64,000 bases of DNA from Macrotrachela quadricornifera (GCA_022393335.1 JAJEKB010020803.1:29440-93439), one strand, 5' to 3'; positions 23,001 through 36,199 are shown, counted from the stretch's first letter. Notes: generated from the letters alone by a model not told the origin. Numbers and translations are program-made.

Positions 23001-25211
23001 TTTTTAGGAATATCGTCTTTCTGCTTAAAGTATTTTGACCTTATCTCCTATAAAATAAAAGCTTTTAAGAATTTTTTTATTAGAATACTTAGAATTGAAA
23101 GCTCTACTACTAGTGCTGAAAATTTCATCAAAATCGATGGTAGTTTTTGTATACATATCTGGGACCCCAAAAAGTGCCCTATTTGATGAAGTTCAAAGTC
23201 GGGGGATAAACTAACTATCTTAGGTAATAGACTAAGGTTAGTACTTAATCAAACTATTATCCGAGATGCTCCAAAATTCGGCTTATTTGAGAAATCTTGA
23301 CCACAACATATGACTTTTTCTATATATGGCACTATAGGCTTCTCGTCTATATTATCTTATCTACCGATACAAACACTTTGAACATATGGTTCTTACATGC
23401 TTAGATAGGCAAGATATATATGTATTCAGTGTGGTTAAATTCGATGATCAATCAGTGCATTATGATATGAAAGGGTATCCTCAAACATACGCTATTTTTG
23501 GTATTTTTCATTTTTCTTATAATCTTGTATCGGACTAATTCGTATATAACCAATATGAGTGAGCTGATATAGTGATGTACAGAAACTACTAAATTAGTAC
23601 TATATTCCTATATAAGAAATTTCAATCGCAATTTGTAGTTATAGAAAAATATCGATATCACAAAATGGCGAAAACTGATGAAAATGACTATTATAGGCCG
23701 GAAGGTCAGATTTTGTGATCTCAAAAAAAGTATGATGCCGATGAGTTAGAAGAGGAATATTTTTATCATATACTTAGGGCAGTGAGACTTTCAATTGTAC
23801 AAAATTTCAGCTTGATCCGGAACACTTTTATATAACGTGGTAGATTTTCGGTGGGACTACCCATATGTAGTGACAATAAAAATCTATAGAGATGGACGAA
23901 TTAACAAAAAAAAATTTCCCTTTCTTTTTTAGTTTCTTTTCTCATATTTCTTTTATTTACTGCACTAAATGAGACAACAGTTACAACTATTAGTAAACAA
24001 CCCTCATTAACTACATACAAACAATTACAAATCTCACATTCTAATACATTGCAATGTCCTTGTTCAAATAGCACTATGCCATATGAAGTATTTGTTTCAA
24101 TATTTCCTACTTTTCATCCAATATGTTCAAGTGATTTAGTTGATGATGCATGGATCTCTCTGCTAAAGAGTAAATCATCAGGTTTGACAGCTGATACATG
24201 GTTTGATGAAGCTGGTTCATACTTTGAAATACAAGCAACGCTCTGTCAACTTGCTAATACGACAGCTACAAATAATGTTCGTCAATTTCTTGCACGAACA
24301 TTTGCCACCATAAGTGTACTCAATGAAACTGATTTTAACACTCAATTAAATAGAACTATTAATCAAATGCTCGAATTAGTGGTTATTACTTTTAGTCTTT
24401 TCATCAAAACAACACGTCTTTTTATGCAAATTGATCAGCCCCTAAAAATATCAAAAACTTACCAAGTATATAGCTATCAAAGTCTTAGTTCAAATAAAAC
24501 TAATGATCCAGAATCAGTTCATGTATGTTTAGATTCGAAATATATTTATCTTTATAGAATGTATTTTTTTCTCATCTTTTTAGTATCGATTTGGTTTGAA
24601 TTATATTGAAAATAACAATTCACTAAAAGATTTATGTCAATGTCTTTCTGATTCTCGTTGTCAAGGTACTATTAACTTTGCCATAGATCGTCGCATTAAT
24701 ATCATCGTGCCGATTGGTCAACATTCTATCGTAATATTTGTTAATTACACAATTCCAGGCATGGTGAAAGGATGTTATAATATTGATTCACTTCTCCTCT
24801 CAACACTTGAATGTTTCTATAATACAAACTCTGAATGCGTGCAAAAAATTCTTCAAAATATAAACAAAACCAATATATCATCTAGCGTAACGCCCTATTT
24901 CAATGCTCATTCATTGATTTATAATCAAACATTAACTCATTTCACTCCAAATCTTTCTTTCTCCTCAATTCTGGAAGATATGATGATTGAACAATGGAAT
25001 ATTTCATTCATATTTGATCGTTATTATCAAATCTGTGCACCAATGTATTGTACATTTAGTGAAATAGCTCGTTCAAACAATTTTATTCATATCATTATCA
25101 CATTGGTATCGATGACTGGTGGTCTTATTGTTGCATTACGAATAATTAGTAGTTATTTGGTTCAAATTATTTTTCGATTATTCAAGGCTAAATTAAACCA
25201 ACAACCAAGAG
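20085..25211 (+). CDS. Three-module cysteine-rich membrane protein, module 2 (intron split by mobile element)
   Basis: Exons 20085-20222, 23933-24522 and 24584-25211. The first exon carries the charged lead-in and RITTRCFLISFA, the counterpart of STRLYTILFI in module 1. The membrane segment continues at 23933 as SFLIFLLFTALNE. CPCS, HPICSS, LCQLAN, CQCL, KGC, LECFY and ICAPMYC follow, then a closing membrane segment after SMTGGLIVALRII. Module 1's second intron has no counterpart here, so intron loss or gain happened after duplication. The 3,710-bp intron is 83 bp once the 20241-23867 insertion is removed, which is like its neighbours. Confidence 0.8.
21185..21470. repeat. ~131-bp unit, two copies
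   Basis: Two successive units contain CGAATCTGATGTTAGTTTT, GAGACAAAGGACCATTTTTT, long A/T runs and ATTGCCCAAAGGGTTTTTAGGGTCGAG. They match the subrepeats inside the copy at 3255-3852 in reverse. Confidence 0.75.
21548..22010. repeat. Minisatellite, unit 119-132 bp, four copies, with poly-G tracts
   Basis: Units start at about 21548, 21680, 21808 and 21927 with GGTCAAAAAAACA. They run through CTGATTTTC..GAAAAGAC..GAGGTATTTCGATAT to GGTCTGTTGG, a G-rich tract and GCTAAAGCGGTCAAA. The first tract is 17 consecutive G (21641-21657). The others are broken G runs. Long frames across this array only reflect the repeat. Confidence 0.85.
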
Positions 25212-25281
25212 GTGAATAATAATGAACTTTTTTTTTTCACAGTGAATATGATCAATGTTGATCTATTTTTGTTTCATATAG

Positions 25282-26759
25282 TCCGTCGAACATTATTCGA
25301 TTACTTAAAATTAATATTCCAACAGCTAATCAAGTTATTGTCAACAAAATTGTTGAATTTAAATATATTTCCTGCACGAGCATTTCCATGCCACATCGAT
25401 CAAAGAACAGTGAAACGTTTTGGTCAATGGTCCACTCGTCTTTATCTTATTTTATTGAGTATAATTCTTAGTATTCTGGCTATTCATACAATCATTGAAC
25501 CACAAATCTTAACAAAAACTTTTTTTAAACCAACGCTGGAGATTTACACTGAATTGTTCAATGAGCATGAAGATGAAATTCAATGTCCATGTTCAGTAAT
25601 TTCATCACAATATCATCTATTTGTTCAAGTAGAAGTTCAACTTCATCAAGTAAGGAAAAGAAAAAAAAAGATTTTCTTTTTTTGTCGTTGATTTGAACTT
25701 TAGATTTGTTCAAGTCGTTTGCTATCGAATGGATGGCAATTAACCATTACAAATCTTTCAAATTATAATTTGCCTGTATATAATAGAAAAGATTATCGTC
25801 TTTTTCTCTCTGCTCATTTACAATTTCTCAATGGATTATGTAAACTTTCCATGCAAACAATCAATGATTCTATTGAACAATTCGGATCTTCACTTTTAAT
25901 AACAAATCAATTATCATCAGAAGAACTATTTCAGTCACGTATTAACTTGATAACAAATCAAACAAAATCAAATGCTCCTACTACGCTTAACCGCCTTATC
26001 TCTTTACTTCGATCGACAAGTCATGGAAATGCATTTATATCATCATATGGAACAAATTATGAATATATTATGCTTGTTTATAATATTTTTCAAAATATGT
26101 TATATGCTCAATCGATTATTTACGATAATAATTGTTCTTGTGCTCTGAATTCATCTTGTACTATCGATGCTTATTTTATCGACACACGATCACAGATAAA
26201 TGTATCAATCAAAGGTTTAAAAATGGGTTGTACACCAAGTGAATCATTATTTTTGTCCACATTAGAATGTTTCTATGATATGTCATGTCTTAATCTTTTA
26301 CAACAACAATTAATAAAAACTAAAAATAATATATCTTACATTCTTGATAGAACACATAGTCGATTTGAAATAAATACAACAGTGATGTATCTTGTTAATG
26401 AATTATTTGTTGAAAATTGGTTAATAACAACAAATTATTCATCTTATTTTGATCAATGTTCTCCAATGTTGTGTACTTATAAATATATTCAACAATTGAA
26501 TTCAATCTATACAATAACATATCTGCTTGCTTTATATGGTGGTTTAACCATTGTTCTCAAATGGATTTGTCCAAAAATAATTTATTTTCTACATAAAATC
26601 CTACAATGTCAAAAGAAACATACTAATTTAGTTCAACCATTATCAGCTGATATCGAAGTGACAAATATTGAAACTACTTTGAGACAAATCAATTCAATAA
26701 ATATTGATCATCCTACTGGCTTATTGTACTTGAAATCTACAGTCTTAAAAGGAACATAA
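25282..26759 (+). CDS. Three-module cysteine-rich membrane protein, module 3 and C-terminus
   Basis: Exons 25282-25649 and 25704-26759, with intron 25650-25703 (54 bp). The lead-in FGQWSTRLYLILLSI begins the membrane segment. CPCS, HQICSS, LCKLS, CSCAL..C, MGC, LECFY, QCSPMLC and SLYxGGLT-like ALYGGLTIVL recur in the same order as in modules 1 and 2, and a ~60-residue cytoplasmic tail ends at TAA 26757-26759. All nine exons sum to 4,122 bases, a multiple of three, which supports one continuous gene. The alternative is three tandem genes, but I see no start or poly(A) site between modules. Function is unknown; six membrane passes and disulfide-rich loops suggest a surface protein. Confidence 0.8.
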
Positions 26760-26834
26760 ATGTTTGTTTTTTATTTGTCTGTAAAATCTTTATCTTAATG
26801 TTGTTGCTTCTTGTTTCAATAATTTAATTTATTC

Positions 26835-26840
26835 AATAAA
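26835..26840 (+). terminator. AATAAA poly(A) signal
   Basis: This is the canonical hexamer 75 bp after the stop codon of the three-module gene. Confidence 0.6.
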
Positions 26841-27219
26841 GAAAAAATCATTCGATGCGAATAAATATCTTTTAAAGAACATGAAAATAATGACAAGATT
26901 AAACCAGCAATATTCATTGTTATTTTTAGTAGACAATTATTATTTAACTCAGAAATGGACAATAGTTTTAGTTAAAACGCACGAAATAACTAATGTGAAA
27001 GATGTCAAACAATCAGTAAAGTGAGTAAAAGCGATTAAATCTATCTTTGCTGTATCTTATTAATTAAATTATTCGTTTGACCTTTCGAAAATAGGTTTAT
27101 CCATTTTTATTCTATCTCTTTGATATACTCTCTAACGGTCTTCCGAGAGAAAAAAAAACGATTTTTAGTATTGTTCATTTCTACATACGAAGCTAGTAAG
27201 TAAATTCAAGAAAATCTTC
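26841..27219. other. Intergenic stretch
   Basis: AT-rich sequence without coding evidence. It should contain the promoter of the small gene at 27220. Confidence 0.4.
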
Positions 27220-27554
27220 ATGGATGGTAAATTAAAAAAGACAAAATTGTTAAAAGATGTTCTTAAACATGCGGAATTAACACGTGCTCGTTTTCAAAAT
27301 TCATCATGGACAAATCAAATTAATCAAATGGATAAGAAATCATTTTTTTTGTCAAGAAAACTGGTGAAAAATTTCGATTAAAAGTAACGAAATTAAGTGA
27401 AGGAAAAACATGGTCATCTGTTCAAAAGGTATGCATGATTTGTTGTAACAACTAATTATTATTTAATTTCTCATAAAAAAAGGAATGGACCGTTTTGAAA
27501 CAAGTTGAATTGGCTAACCGAACTGAAAAATGCTTATGTGGACGACCGAATTGA
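27220..27554 (+). CDS. Small basic hypothetical protein, two exons, ~93 aa
   Basis: From ATG 27220 a lysine-rich frame (GKLKKTKLLKDVLKH..) runs to a T8 run at about 27343-27350. One added T there would continue it as FFVKKTGEKFRLKV to a clean donor AAG|GTATGC at 27429. The 54-bp intron ends AG at 27482, and exon 2 reads EWTVLKQVELANRTEKCLCGRPN and stops at 27554. The splice sites and a CxC near the end support a real gene. I do not recognise a family. As written the frame stops early after the T run, so it is either a pseudogene or a homopolymer error. Confidence 0.5.
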
Positions 27555-27677
27555 CTTCTAGACTATGTGTTCTATGAACATTTGTATGTACATTTTATGT
27601 ATCGATAACCTCTCATGAACCATATTTAAATCTTTATTAAGACAAAATGCTTAGAAAAAAAATTTAGCGATGAAAAA

Positions 27678-30600
27678 CTAGTTAATAATAGCCTTTTCTG
27701 TAGAAGATCGACCAAAATTTTCTGGTGAATACATTTCTTCGGCTTTTGCTGGTGGTATAATAAATGTCCCAGTACATGTTGTACGCATCACATAATTCCA
27801 TTGATAAACACCAGGCCATAATAATGATTTAAAAGCTTCAGCACGTTCATCTCGTAAATTTTCATGATCAGTCCAATCTAAGTGACATTCGGGAAAACAA
27901 TAAATGGCTTGCTTTGATTGTATTACTGATGATTTTGTATTACCGGTTATCGTTCCTTTCAATTGTGTATTTAATGGTTCACAACCAGCTGGTAAATAAT
28001 CCACTAGCGCAATATGATATCGTCGTTGTGTTGTGGTCATAGTTAAAACAACTTGAATTTTTTTATTTAATTTAAATTTCCATGTTCCATCTTCTTGTTT
28101 TTGAACATGTGATGAATCATCAACAGCTACATAGGTTCGTTCAATTTTAAAACCATAATTAGCAGCATTGAGTTGTAAACTTGTTGGTGCATAATTTAAT
28201 GCAATACGATAATATAATCGACCATGACCATCTTTTTGCATGATTAAATTCTTATTTGTATTCGATGATGATGATGATGCTGAAGACAAGACTGCTTTCA
28301 TTGGAATATTGATTGTATTTGTATTCGTTGTTCGACCTTTAAATTGATGTTGACCACAATAGTTATTGTCTAACCAAATATTGGCAAGAAAATTGGGTGT
28401 AGTTTTTTCTTTGATACGAAAATATTTGTCTAATGCAATTAATACAAAACAATTTTCTTGTGTTGATTTCCATGCACCGTTGACTTTATGTGCTTGTAAA
28501 CCTTTAGATATTTTCGTGCAAAGACTTGATTGAGGGTCAATATGTAATAGAGCTTCTAATAAAATTGCATCTGTTCGTTGATTTAAATGTAACATCACTG
28601 ATTGACCATCGTCATCATATGATGTAATAAAATTCGCTGTTTCACTAGTTTCACTAACTTTTCCTTTCAAATGTTTATAAATGGTTTCAATTAATTGATT
28701 TGTATTCTTATTATTTTCAGTCGATAATGCAATTAAAAGCCATCCTAATGCTTCTAAACTAAGTTTATCAATGCCAGCTCGTTTGAATAATTCGCATGCT
28801 TCCTTAGCGACATTTTGACCATGTTTTGCTCGGACATATAATGCATAGCTTATCAAACTAAATCGAGTTTTTTTCGACCAATATCTTCCCCATGATAATT
28901 GATTTATTTCAGATTCAATATTTTCAAGATATCGCAATGCACTATTCAATACATTCGCACGGAAGTCACAGATCTTTAAAATAAAAATGAAGTAATCAAT
29001 AGTCATAGATAGTTTTTCTTTCTATTTACTTTTTTTTTCTCAACAATAACTAAACAATGTGCTACATGCACACTCATATATGGATCAGCATACCAATCGT
29101 GTCGGTTTGTCCAATAACCAAAACCACCATTAGGATATTGACGACCTTTTAATATTTTAAGATCTGATTGTAATTTAGTTCTTACAGTGGATACATTCGG
29201 TAAATCTTTTACTTGAAATGCTTGTAAAACATCCCATAATGATAGTACACCTAATACCCTCGAACTTAATTGTTCGGTACATTCATATGGATATGTATAA
29301 AGTGCAAGAATGGCATCTGTTAATGAAGCTAATGCTGTTGAACTTGTTGATATTGATAATTCACCAAATTGTGCAATAATATTTTCTGGTGTTTTGATTG
29401 GTTGTAAAACGACTTCTTCGTTAGATATGTCGCCGTAAGTTGCAAAAGCTTTCGATGTTGCTGGTGTAAATACAGGCACACTTAATTCAATAGCATCACC
29501 GAAGAATATTTTTGGTTGATTATTAGGTACAGTACTGGCAATAAATTGAAATCGGGCTGTACCCGCTTGATTTGTCAATAATGGGAATGTGACTGCAACT
29601 TGTTTATTTGCTTCAAGTTGAATGATATAACCAGCTTGCTGTGGATTGCCTTGTGATGTTAATAATTTAGCATTCATTGTTTTTAATCCAGTATGTAATA
29701 CTAATGATTGATCAGTTTGATTTTGTAAAATAACAGATAAATGAGCAGTATCTCCATAATTGAAAAATCTTGGTGGTGAAGGACGAATCATAATGGGCAA
29801 TTGAACAGTGAATAACATTTCACCTAAACCATATTGTTTTTCATTGGCTGCTACAGCCCATACACGATATCGTGTAAGATTATCAGGTAATTTAAATTCA
29901 AATGAAACATGTCCTGATGAGTTTGTAGTCGATGATGGTGCCCAATATGCTAAGGGATTAAAGTTTGATCGAACAGATAATTTTTGTTCACCACCACCAC
30001 CACCATATTCAGACTTGTTCACATAACCATTGGATTGGCGAGAACAAGTCTTGAGGTTACAGCAGTCTCGCATCGCAAATTTGAGTGTGGACTTGCTACT
30101 TCTTTGTCGCATTATCTTTTTGAATTCTTCTATATTTTGCATATTGAATAATAAACAACGATTTCTTCCATGATATTGTGTAATATTGGCTGATCGATTT
30201 GGATAAAATATATCTAATGGACTAGTTAACTTGTAATCAGTTAGTGATAGAATAGATTCATCAACAACAATAAGACAAACTTCTACTTGTTCTACAGGTT
30301 TCTTATCTGTATATTGTGTAACATCGATATCTATTTGAATAGTTGATGATGGTGCATATGTTTTATTTGATTCTTTGGTATCAACCAAAATATTTAGTTT
30401 ATAAATATCTCTGGAGACTTCTAATGCTACTGAACCTGTAGCGATAGCTGGACGGTTTAATGATTCAGTTACACTGGCGTCTCGTGGAGTAGAACCTATT
30501 AATTCAACATGAGCAGTCAATCCTGGTACCCAATCTTTTGATATTTTAAATTGTACAATTGTCGCATCTTTTTCAGGTTCAATTTGAAATTGTAATGGTT

Positions 30601-33600
30601 GAGAAACTTGACCTTCACAATCGAAAATAACTATACCAGTAGCTGGACTAAATGGTACTAAGACGAGTAATTCACATGTATCATCTGCTTGATAACTTGT
30701 TGCATTTGGTATAATTGTCAATGTATCCGTTGGAACATATTCAACCTTTTCTCTTTCTTTTTCTTTTCCTGTACCACCAGCAACATATAGATTATCGAAG
30801 AAACTCATTGCCAAACGTCCTTGTTCATCTTTAATAGTATAGGACCAACTGTATGTTCCTCCTATATTGTAATAGATCAAATCGAAAACATATTTTCTAA
30901 TTGACAAATCTTACCTAATATTGGAGTAAAATCAATGTTCACTGGATCTTTACTTGAACTCACACTTGTTAATTGTTGTTCATCTTTGATTTCTTTGTAT
31001 ACTGTCAAACCATTTTCATCTTCTCTCTTTTCTTGTCCAGTACCAACTATTTTACATTCAATTGAAACATTATCAATTAAATTTCCATCAACATCTGTTA
31101 CGATAACTTTTGTTTGTATTGGTTGATTTTTCTTGCCATAATTATTTACTACTTGGAAACCAACATAATATGTCGATGGATGAATAAGAAATTGTGTTTG
31201 CATTTCTTGTGTTTGATTATTTAAATCTGTAATCGCAACTAATGCACAAACCATGATTGACTTGGGCTCTTTTTCAATACCATGATAACTAATTTTAATT
31301 TCATGTATACCTTGACTATCTGTTTTACCCTGAAAATAAACGAAGCGAAGCATGTAAGAACGAAATAGAACAGGTCTTACTTCAAAACGTTTTTCTGGAT
31401 ATCGTATTTCATCTTGATTTTTATTTCTAAACCAACAGAAAAACGATCGACTTCTACCAAATGTATAATCGGATCTTTTCGGTGGTGTATATGTTGTTGT
31501 TTCAGCTGTTACTGTCCATTGAACATTAGCATCATTTAAATAGCCACCAGCAAATAATTTTCCTTGGCAATTAACAATGACATATTCATCATTGGTTGAA
31601 TGACAATAATGAATGGTCGACGGGCGAGTCGTTGAAGAGATTTCATATTCTGGTTGACGAAATTCTTGAATTTTAAAAGAATGTGTTGCTCCACTGTGTG
31701 CATCGGGTAAACTGAATATGACCGATCCATCACCTAATGAGAAAAAAACCAATTACACAAACTTCAAATTAATTAATTTGTCTATATTTACCTAAATTAA
31801 CATTGTCGGGTAAGGTAAATTTAATATCAAATGCTCCATAAGCATTGAGTTGACCTTTGGATCGTTGAAGTTGTTGACCACGAGGATCATGAACTGTATA
31901 ATCAATTGAACCTTGTGCATAAGTAGGTAATTTTGCATCACCTTGGATTTGTAACAATCGAATATATCCTTTGATGTGTACTTCTTCTTTTGGTTTATAT
32001 AAACCTCGATCATTAAATACATGCCAAACATACATATCAGGACTTGATACATAAGAATGAATATCGATTAACATACATTGATCATTATCTTTTGATACGA
32101 TCAATATTTCCATTCTTGTATTTTCTGCATTGTTGGATCGATAATTTGTAATCGTACATAATCCTTGATCATTTGTATCGTTCTTGTTATTTAATATTGA
32201 TACGGTTGCTTGGTTAACAGGTATACCAGTCATCAATTCAGTCACCCATACAGTCAATTTAACATCTCTACCTGAAGAAACAAAAAGATCAACTGCTAAT
32301 CGAGTACATTGTAACCAGACTGATAATCTAGGTTTCTGATCCCATTTATTTGGTTTACATTGCTTCCATGCTTTTGTTGTTGGTTCAATTAAAATAATCA
32401 ATTGACCTACACCTGTACTTGGTGATAAATATTCTTTCAAAGGAACATGTATCTCTTTCGGTTCATCACGTTCACAATTGGTTTGAATAGTTTTATTAAA
32501 CAATTCTTTTCCAGGTAATTGAGTATATGTATCTTCGCCTTTTTGATCTCTGGAAGAATATCTCTCAAAACAAGGTAAATTAGGACGATAATGTTCTGGT
32601 TTTACTCGATTAATACGAATTATTAATTCAGAAAAATTATAGACCATGAATGTATAAAAGGGTTCATTCAAGATATCAGGGTCCATGACAATCATACCTG
32701 AAGCACCGGATATATCACCGGTTAATGGTGGTGCATCATGAACACGAAATTGAATTGGTTTTTCAGAAAAATCATGTTCTAATATTTGACCATGAATATC
32801 TTTCAATACGCCTGGTTGTATCCTCAATGCATAACGAGTATTTGGTTTAGAATTATTATGTATAGTTATTTGTCGATCATTATATTCCAGATGTTCAATA
32901 CCTAAACCAGAAACTCCTGGTTCGATTTTGAAGAAGGATCGATTAATTGTTGAACGATCTAATGAATTATTAAAGGTGACTGACCAACTTTCGCCAGGAC
33001 TAACAGATGATTGGTGTTTATTTGGATGGCAATCAACAATTTTCAAAGATTCATAAGTTCGAAAATTAGTCGACCATTCAGTTGTCGACTTTAATGGTCC
33101 TTCGGCTGATGGACATCCTGAAGGTAATTGAATTTTGTATTGTGTTGCTTTTGCTAGATCATTTTTAAATGTAAATGCAACATATCGTTGATGAGTTTCT
33201 TCATCTGTATTTAAATATCCTTTAAATTCATCTTTGCCTACTGTTTCATCCAATAATTCTAATTCTTCGTTTGGTATTTGATATTTATTACTGCTTGTTA
33301 CACGTAGATGTTTTAAGATTTCAGCTTGATCGATTTTTTGATCAAATAATAGAAAACATTTCGGTTTCAATGTTGAAACAGTGCCACACGGTGACAATCG
33401 AAGCACATTTACTGGTGTTGTAGAAAATTCAAATAAAAGACTTTCGTTTAATTTACCTCCAATAGCTGAAACACATGTTTCTTTATTGACACTTAATATA
33501 TATTTAGTTGAGTATGGTAAACGATGATTTGCTTCGAATTGAACTGTTTTCGTTCCTGTCCATTTCCATCGACCTTCTAATGTTGGTATTAATGATATTC

Positions 33601-34117
33601 CAAAATCTTCTGCATTGATATTCTCATCTAATGTTGAAACAGAAATCATCGGTTGATTAAATGTAATTGTAACGGTTGATAATGGATGATTAATTTGTGT
33701 TTTACTGGGAGAATATCGTTCGATAATTAATCGACCTGCTTCTTGTTTTGCTAATTCTTGCAATTGTTCAGGATCAATATCAGCAAGTTCTTTCCGATCT
33801 TCTGCTGGTGGTGGAAACGATATTTGAATTGTTTTGCTGGTTTTTGGTGGTTTAATCGATGCTTCACGTTTAAAGAAATCTTGTTCATCGTTTACTTCAC
33901 CAACTAATTCAGTACTCGCTCGAGCAAATAACTCCTTTAATTGATTCGAAGTTAAATCCTGTTGTTGAGAGTCACCATTGGATGATAATACTTTAGCACT
34001 TGTTATAACTTGATCATCGATTTTATTTGCTTCGGTAATTTCGAATTGAAATTGATGGGGTTCGGATTCAGTTTTTATCACTGGTCTGCTTGGAAATGAT
34101 TGTATTCTGAATGCCAT
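27678..34117 (-). CDS. Bacterial-type alpha-2-macroglobulin (YfhM-like), thioester intact, ~2,090 aa
   Basis: Exons 34117-31792, 31733-30915, 30861-29030 and 28973-27678 join in phase with introns of 58, 53 and 56 bp. Residues ~135-600 carry Big_5/SbsA-like Ig domains. An MG2-type [20 protein letters not shown] segment follows, then the A2M signature ([29 protein letters not shown]). The thioester CTEQ has Cys1576 and Gln1579. The C-terminal block ([23 protein letters not shown]) matches bacterial A2Ms. Such proteins trap proteases after bait cleavage. No signal peptide or lipobox is seen at Met1, so an upstream exon may be missing or the protein may be intracellular. The bacterial-type architecture with introns suggests old horizontal transfer, followed by domestication (inference). 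Confidence 0.92.
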
Positions 34118-35584
34118 AGCGCAAATATACTTTTATCTTAAATGAAAAGAGTACGAAATATTTATTTCATCCATAATGCATTAAATGTCTTCCAAAACTA
34201 CCACTTCTACTCGAAAAATAACTTTGAAAACATTCTGCTGTTTCTTTTTCATCGTGCTGTTCTATATAATACTTCAAAAATGTTTCTTATGATGGAACAA
34301 TTTGCCTCTATTTATAGATATATGTATGTATAGGACATTATTATTCACACGATGTTGTGTTCTGTTCTGAAAATTGTATACATTTGACTTGACAAATGAA
34401 AGAGTTCTTGAGGCTAGAACAAATGTTCACAGCAGATGTCAGTGAAGATCGGCATTCACAACGATACAAAAAGTGACCAAAACAGCACTTACAGTGTATT
34501 GCAAGGGAATGTTCTTGATTTGTATGAAATATATTAATAGTATTCCATGGTTAGAAGCTTCAGTAGCACATAATGTTCTTATACAAGGTCTTCACCAATT
34601 ATTATCACTTCGAAGTTGAATGCGTATTTTCCAATAAAGAAATAAAACATGCCAAATGACAAATTTTAATCCTACAATTAATTCACTGTATAAACCAAGG
34701 AATATTCTTAACATATAGAGAAGACCATTCTTTTCTGTCACCGTATATTGACATGTTAATGATGCATAGATGAAAAATAATTAAAATAATTACGATTGTT
34801 TTGCCACATTTCGATAAATATTAACGTTGCAGGAGTAAAACGAGTATATATAGATAAATTAAGTGATTGAAACACGTATAAAATATCAATAAAGACACTG
34901 AATCTCATTAAGCCATTGAAGTGTTGATAAACGAAAGTCCATAAATAGATAGATAACGAAGAACAAGACCTAGAGAAAAACAACAATCACTTTCTGTAGA
35001 AAAATATGTTACCTGAAAAAGTTTTTCTGTTTATCCAAGAAATTAAAATAGATCTTGAGCATGTTCTAGAGGTAGCACAAGAACACAATTGATCGCTTTC
35101 ATTGAATGTAACTAGCGATAATTAAATTGATTTGGCTCTGAAAAGACGAACGTGTTAATATTTCTAAGCTAATTAATTTTTGTGAAGAAAATATTTCAAT
35201 CTTTTTATTAATAACATTTTTTTGCAAGAGAACAAAATGATTCTAAGAAACGATATTGTGTACTTAATAGTTTTAAATCGAAACCATATGCATAACTATA
35301 ATCTTTGATGACTAATAGCTGTATATAGATCTGTAGTTTCAAATTTGAGGATACTCAATATCTATGTCAAAATTCAAATAATTCTTTTAATTAAAAGACT
35401 ATTTACCTCTTCGTGTACGCTTTGCTCTTCTTGTTTATTCGAAAATAAAAAAAAACATATATTTTTTCCCTTCAGAAAGAAAAGACAGAGTATGAGAAAG
35501 GAACGATTCGATATCACATAACGATAAAACCACATGCAGCTAACTCATCTATCAAGCATTGTGGATGAAGAAACAGAAAAGAAT
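34118..35584. other. Gene-free stretch upstream of the macroglobulin gene
   Basis: No accepted coding frame. The start of the region should hold the minus-strand promoter; GATAAAAGTATATTT on the minus strand just above 34117 is a weak TATA candidate. Short frames at 34142-34333 and 34756-34986 have no support. Confidence 0.4.
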
Positions 35585-36065
35585 CCCATGTTGCTATAAC
35601 CGATCGAAAACCGACGGTTAACCGGAACTAATCGCGGTCCTTAGGCTTGATATTTTTTTACTGCTTATTACATGAATATTTTTTAATTCTTAGAAAATCA
35701 TCTGATTTTTGTCTAGATCTCGCCTCCTTACATTTGTGAACGCGCTCAAGCCGCTAGTATCAGCCACATCGGCTATTTTTGCTTAATTAACGAGTTCTGA
35801 TAAATTATTAAAGATGGTGCTAGAAAAATAATCATTAGTGAGAAGATTAACCAATACAGAAAGTTTATGACCATTTCATATAATCTGTTGTAACATTTTA
35901 AAATTGATTTTTATGAATAAAAATCGACGTTTTCAGCACAGATAATACCAATTTTTAAAAAAAATCAATTAGAAAGTGATGAAAAATGGGTAAACTGCTT
36001 TAACCGTCGGTTTTTTAAAGAACTGCAGTTAAGCGTCGGTTTTGATTAAAAATAGGCGACATGGG
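35585..36065. mobile_element. ~480-bp MITE with CCCATGT termini
   Basis: The ends are CCCATGTTGC and GCGACATGGG, with subterminal AACCGACGGTTAA at the left and TTAACCGTCGGTT at the right in inverted order. The interior is AT-rich and non-coding. No sure target duplication was seen (AAT / ATT at the flanks). The superfamily is not determined. Confidence 0.6.
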
Positions 36066-36199
36066 ATTGCATTCACTTGTTTTTTTTCAGTATATAAAAG
36101 TAAAATGGAAATAAAATAAGGAAAAAAGAGATTTTTATTGATTGATTTTAGTACACCGAGATGAGAGATCATCTAGATAGGAAAAGAAACCAATGTCTC

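Larger units (their letters stand above)
20241..23867. mobile_element. Foldback element with ~1-kb inverted arms, inside an intron
   Basis: The left arm is 20241-21055 plus 22232-~22420. The right arm is about 22870-23867 and is continuous. Arms match closely along ~1 kb (for example the GCCGGAAGGTCAGATTTTG block near both outer ends), and a ~450-bp spacer lies at the centre. No transposase frame is present. Without the nested insertion the element is ~2.45 kb. It sits in a phase-1 intron with donor GTACGT at 20223 and acceptor AG at 23931-23932 intact, so splicing could still remove it. Confidence 0.9.

Noticed and set aside
29808..30026. Plus frame opposite the macroglobulin gene, ending in a Pro run
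   Set aside because: Antisense shadow of a well-supported coding exon; the Pro run is the complement of a Gly run.
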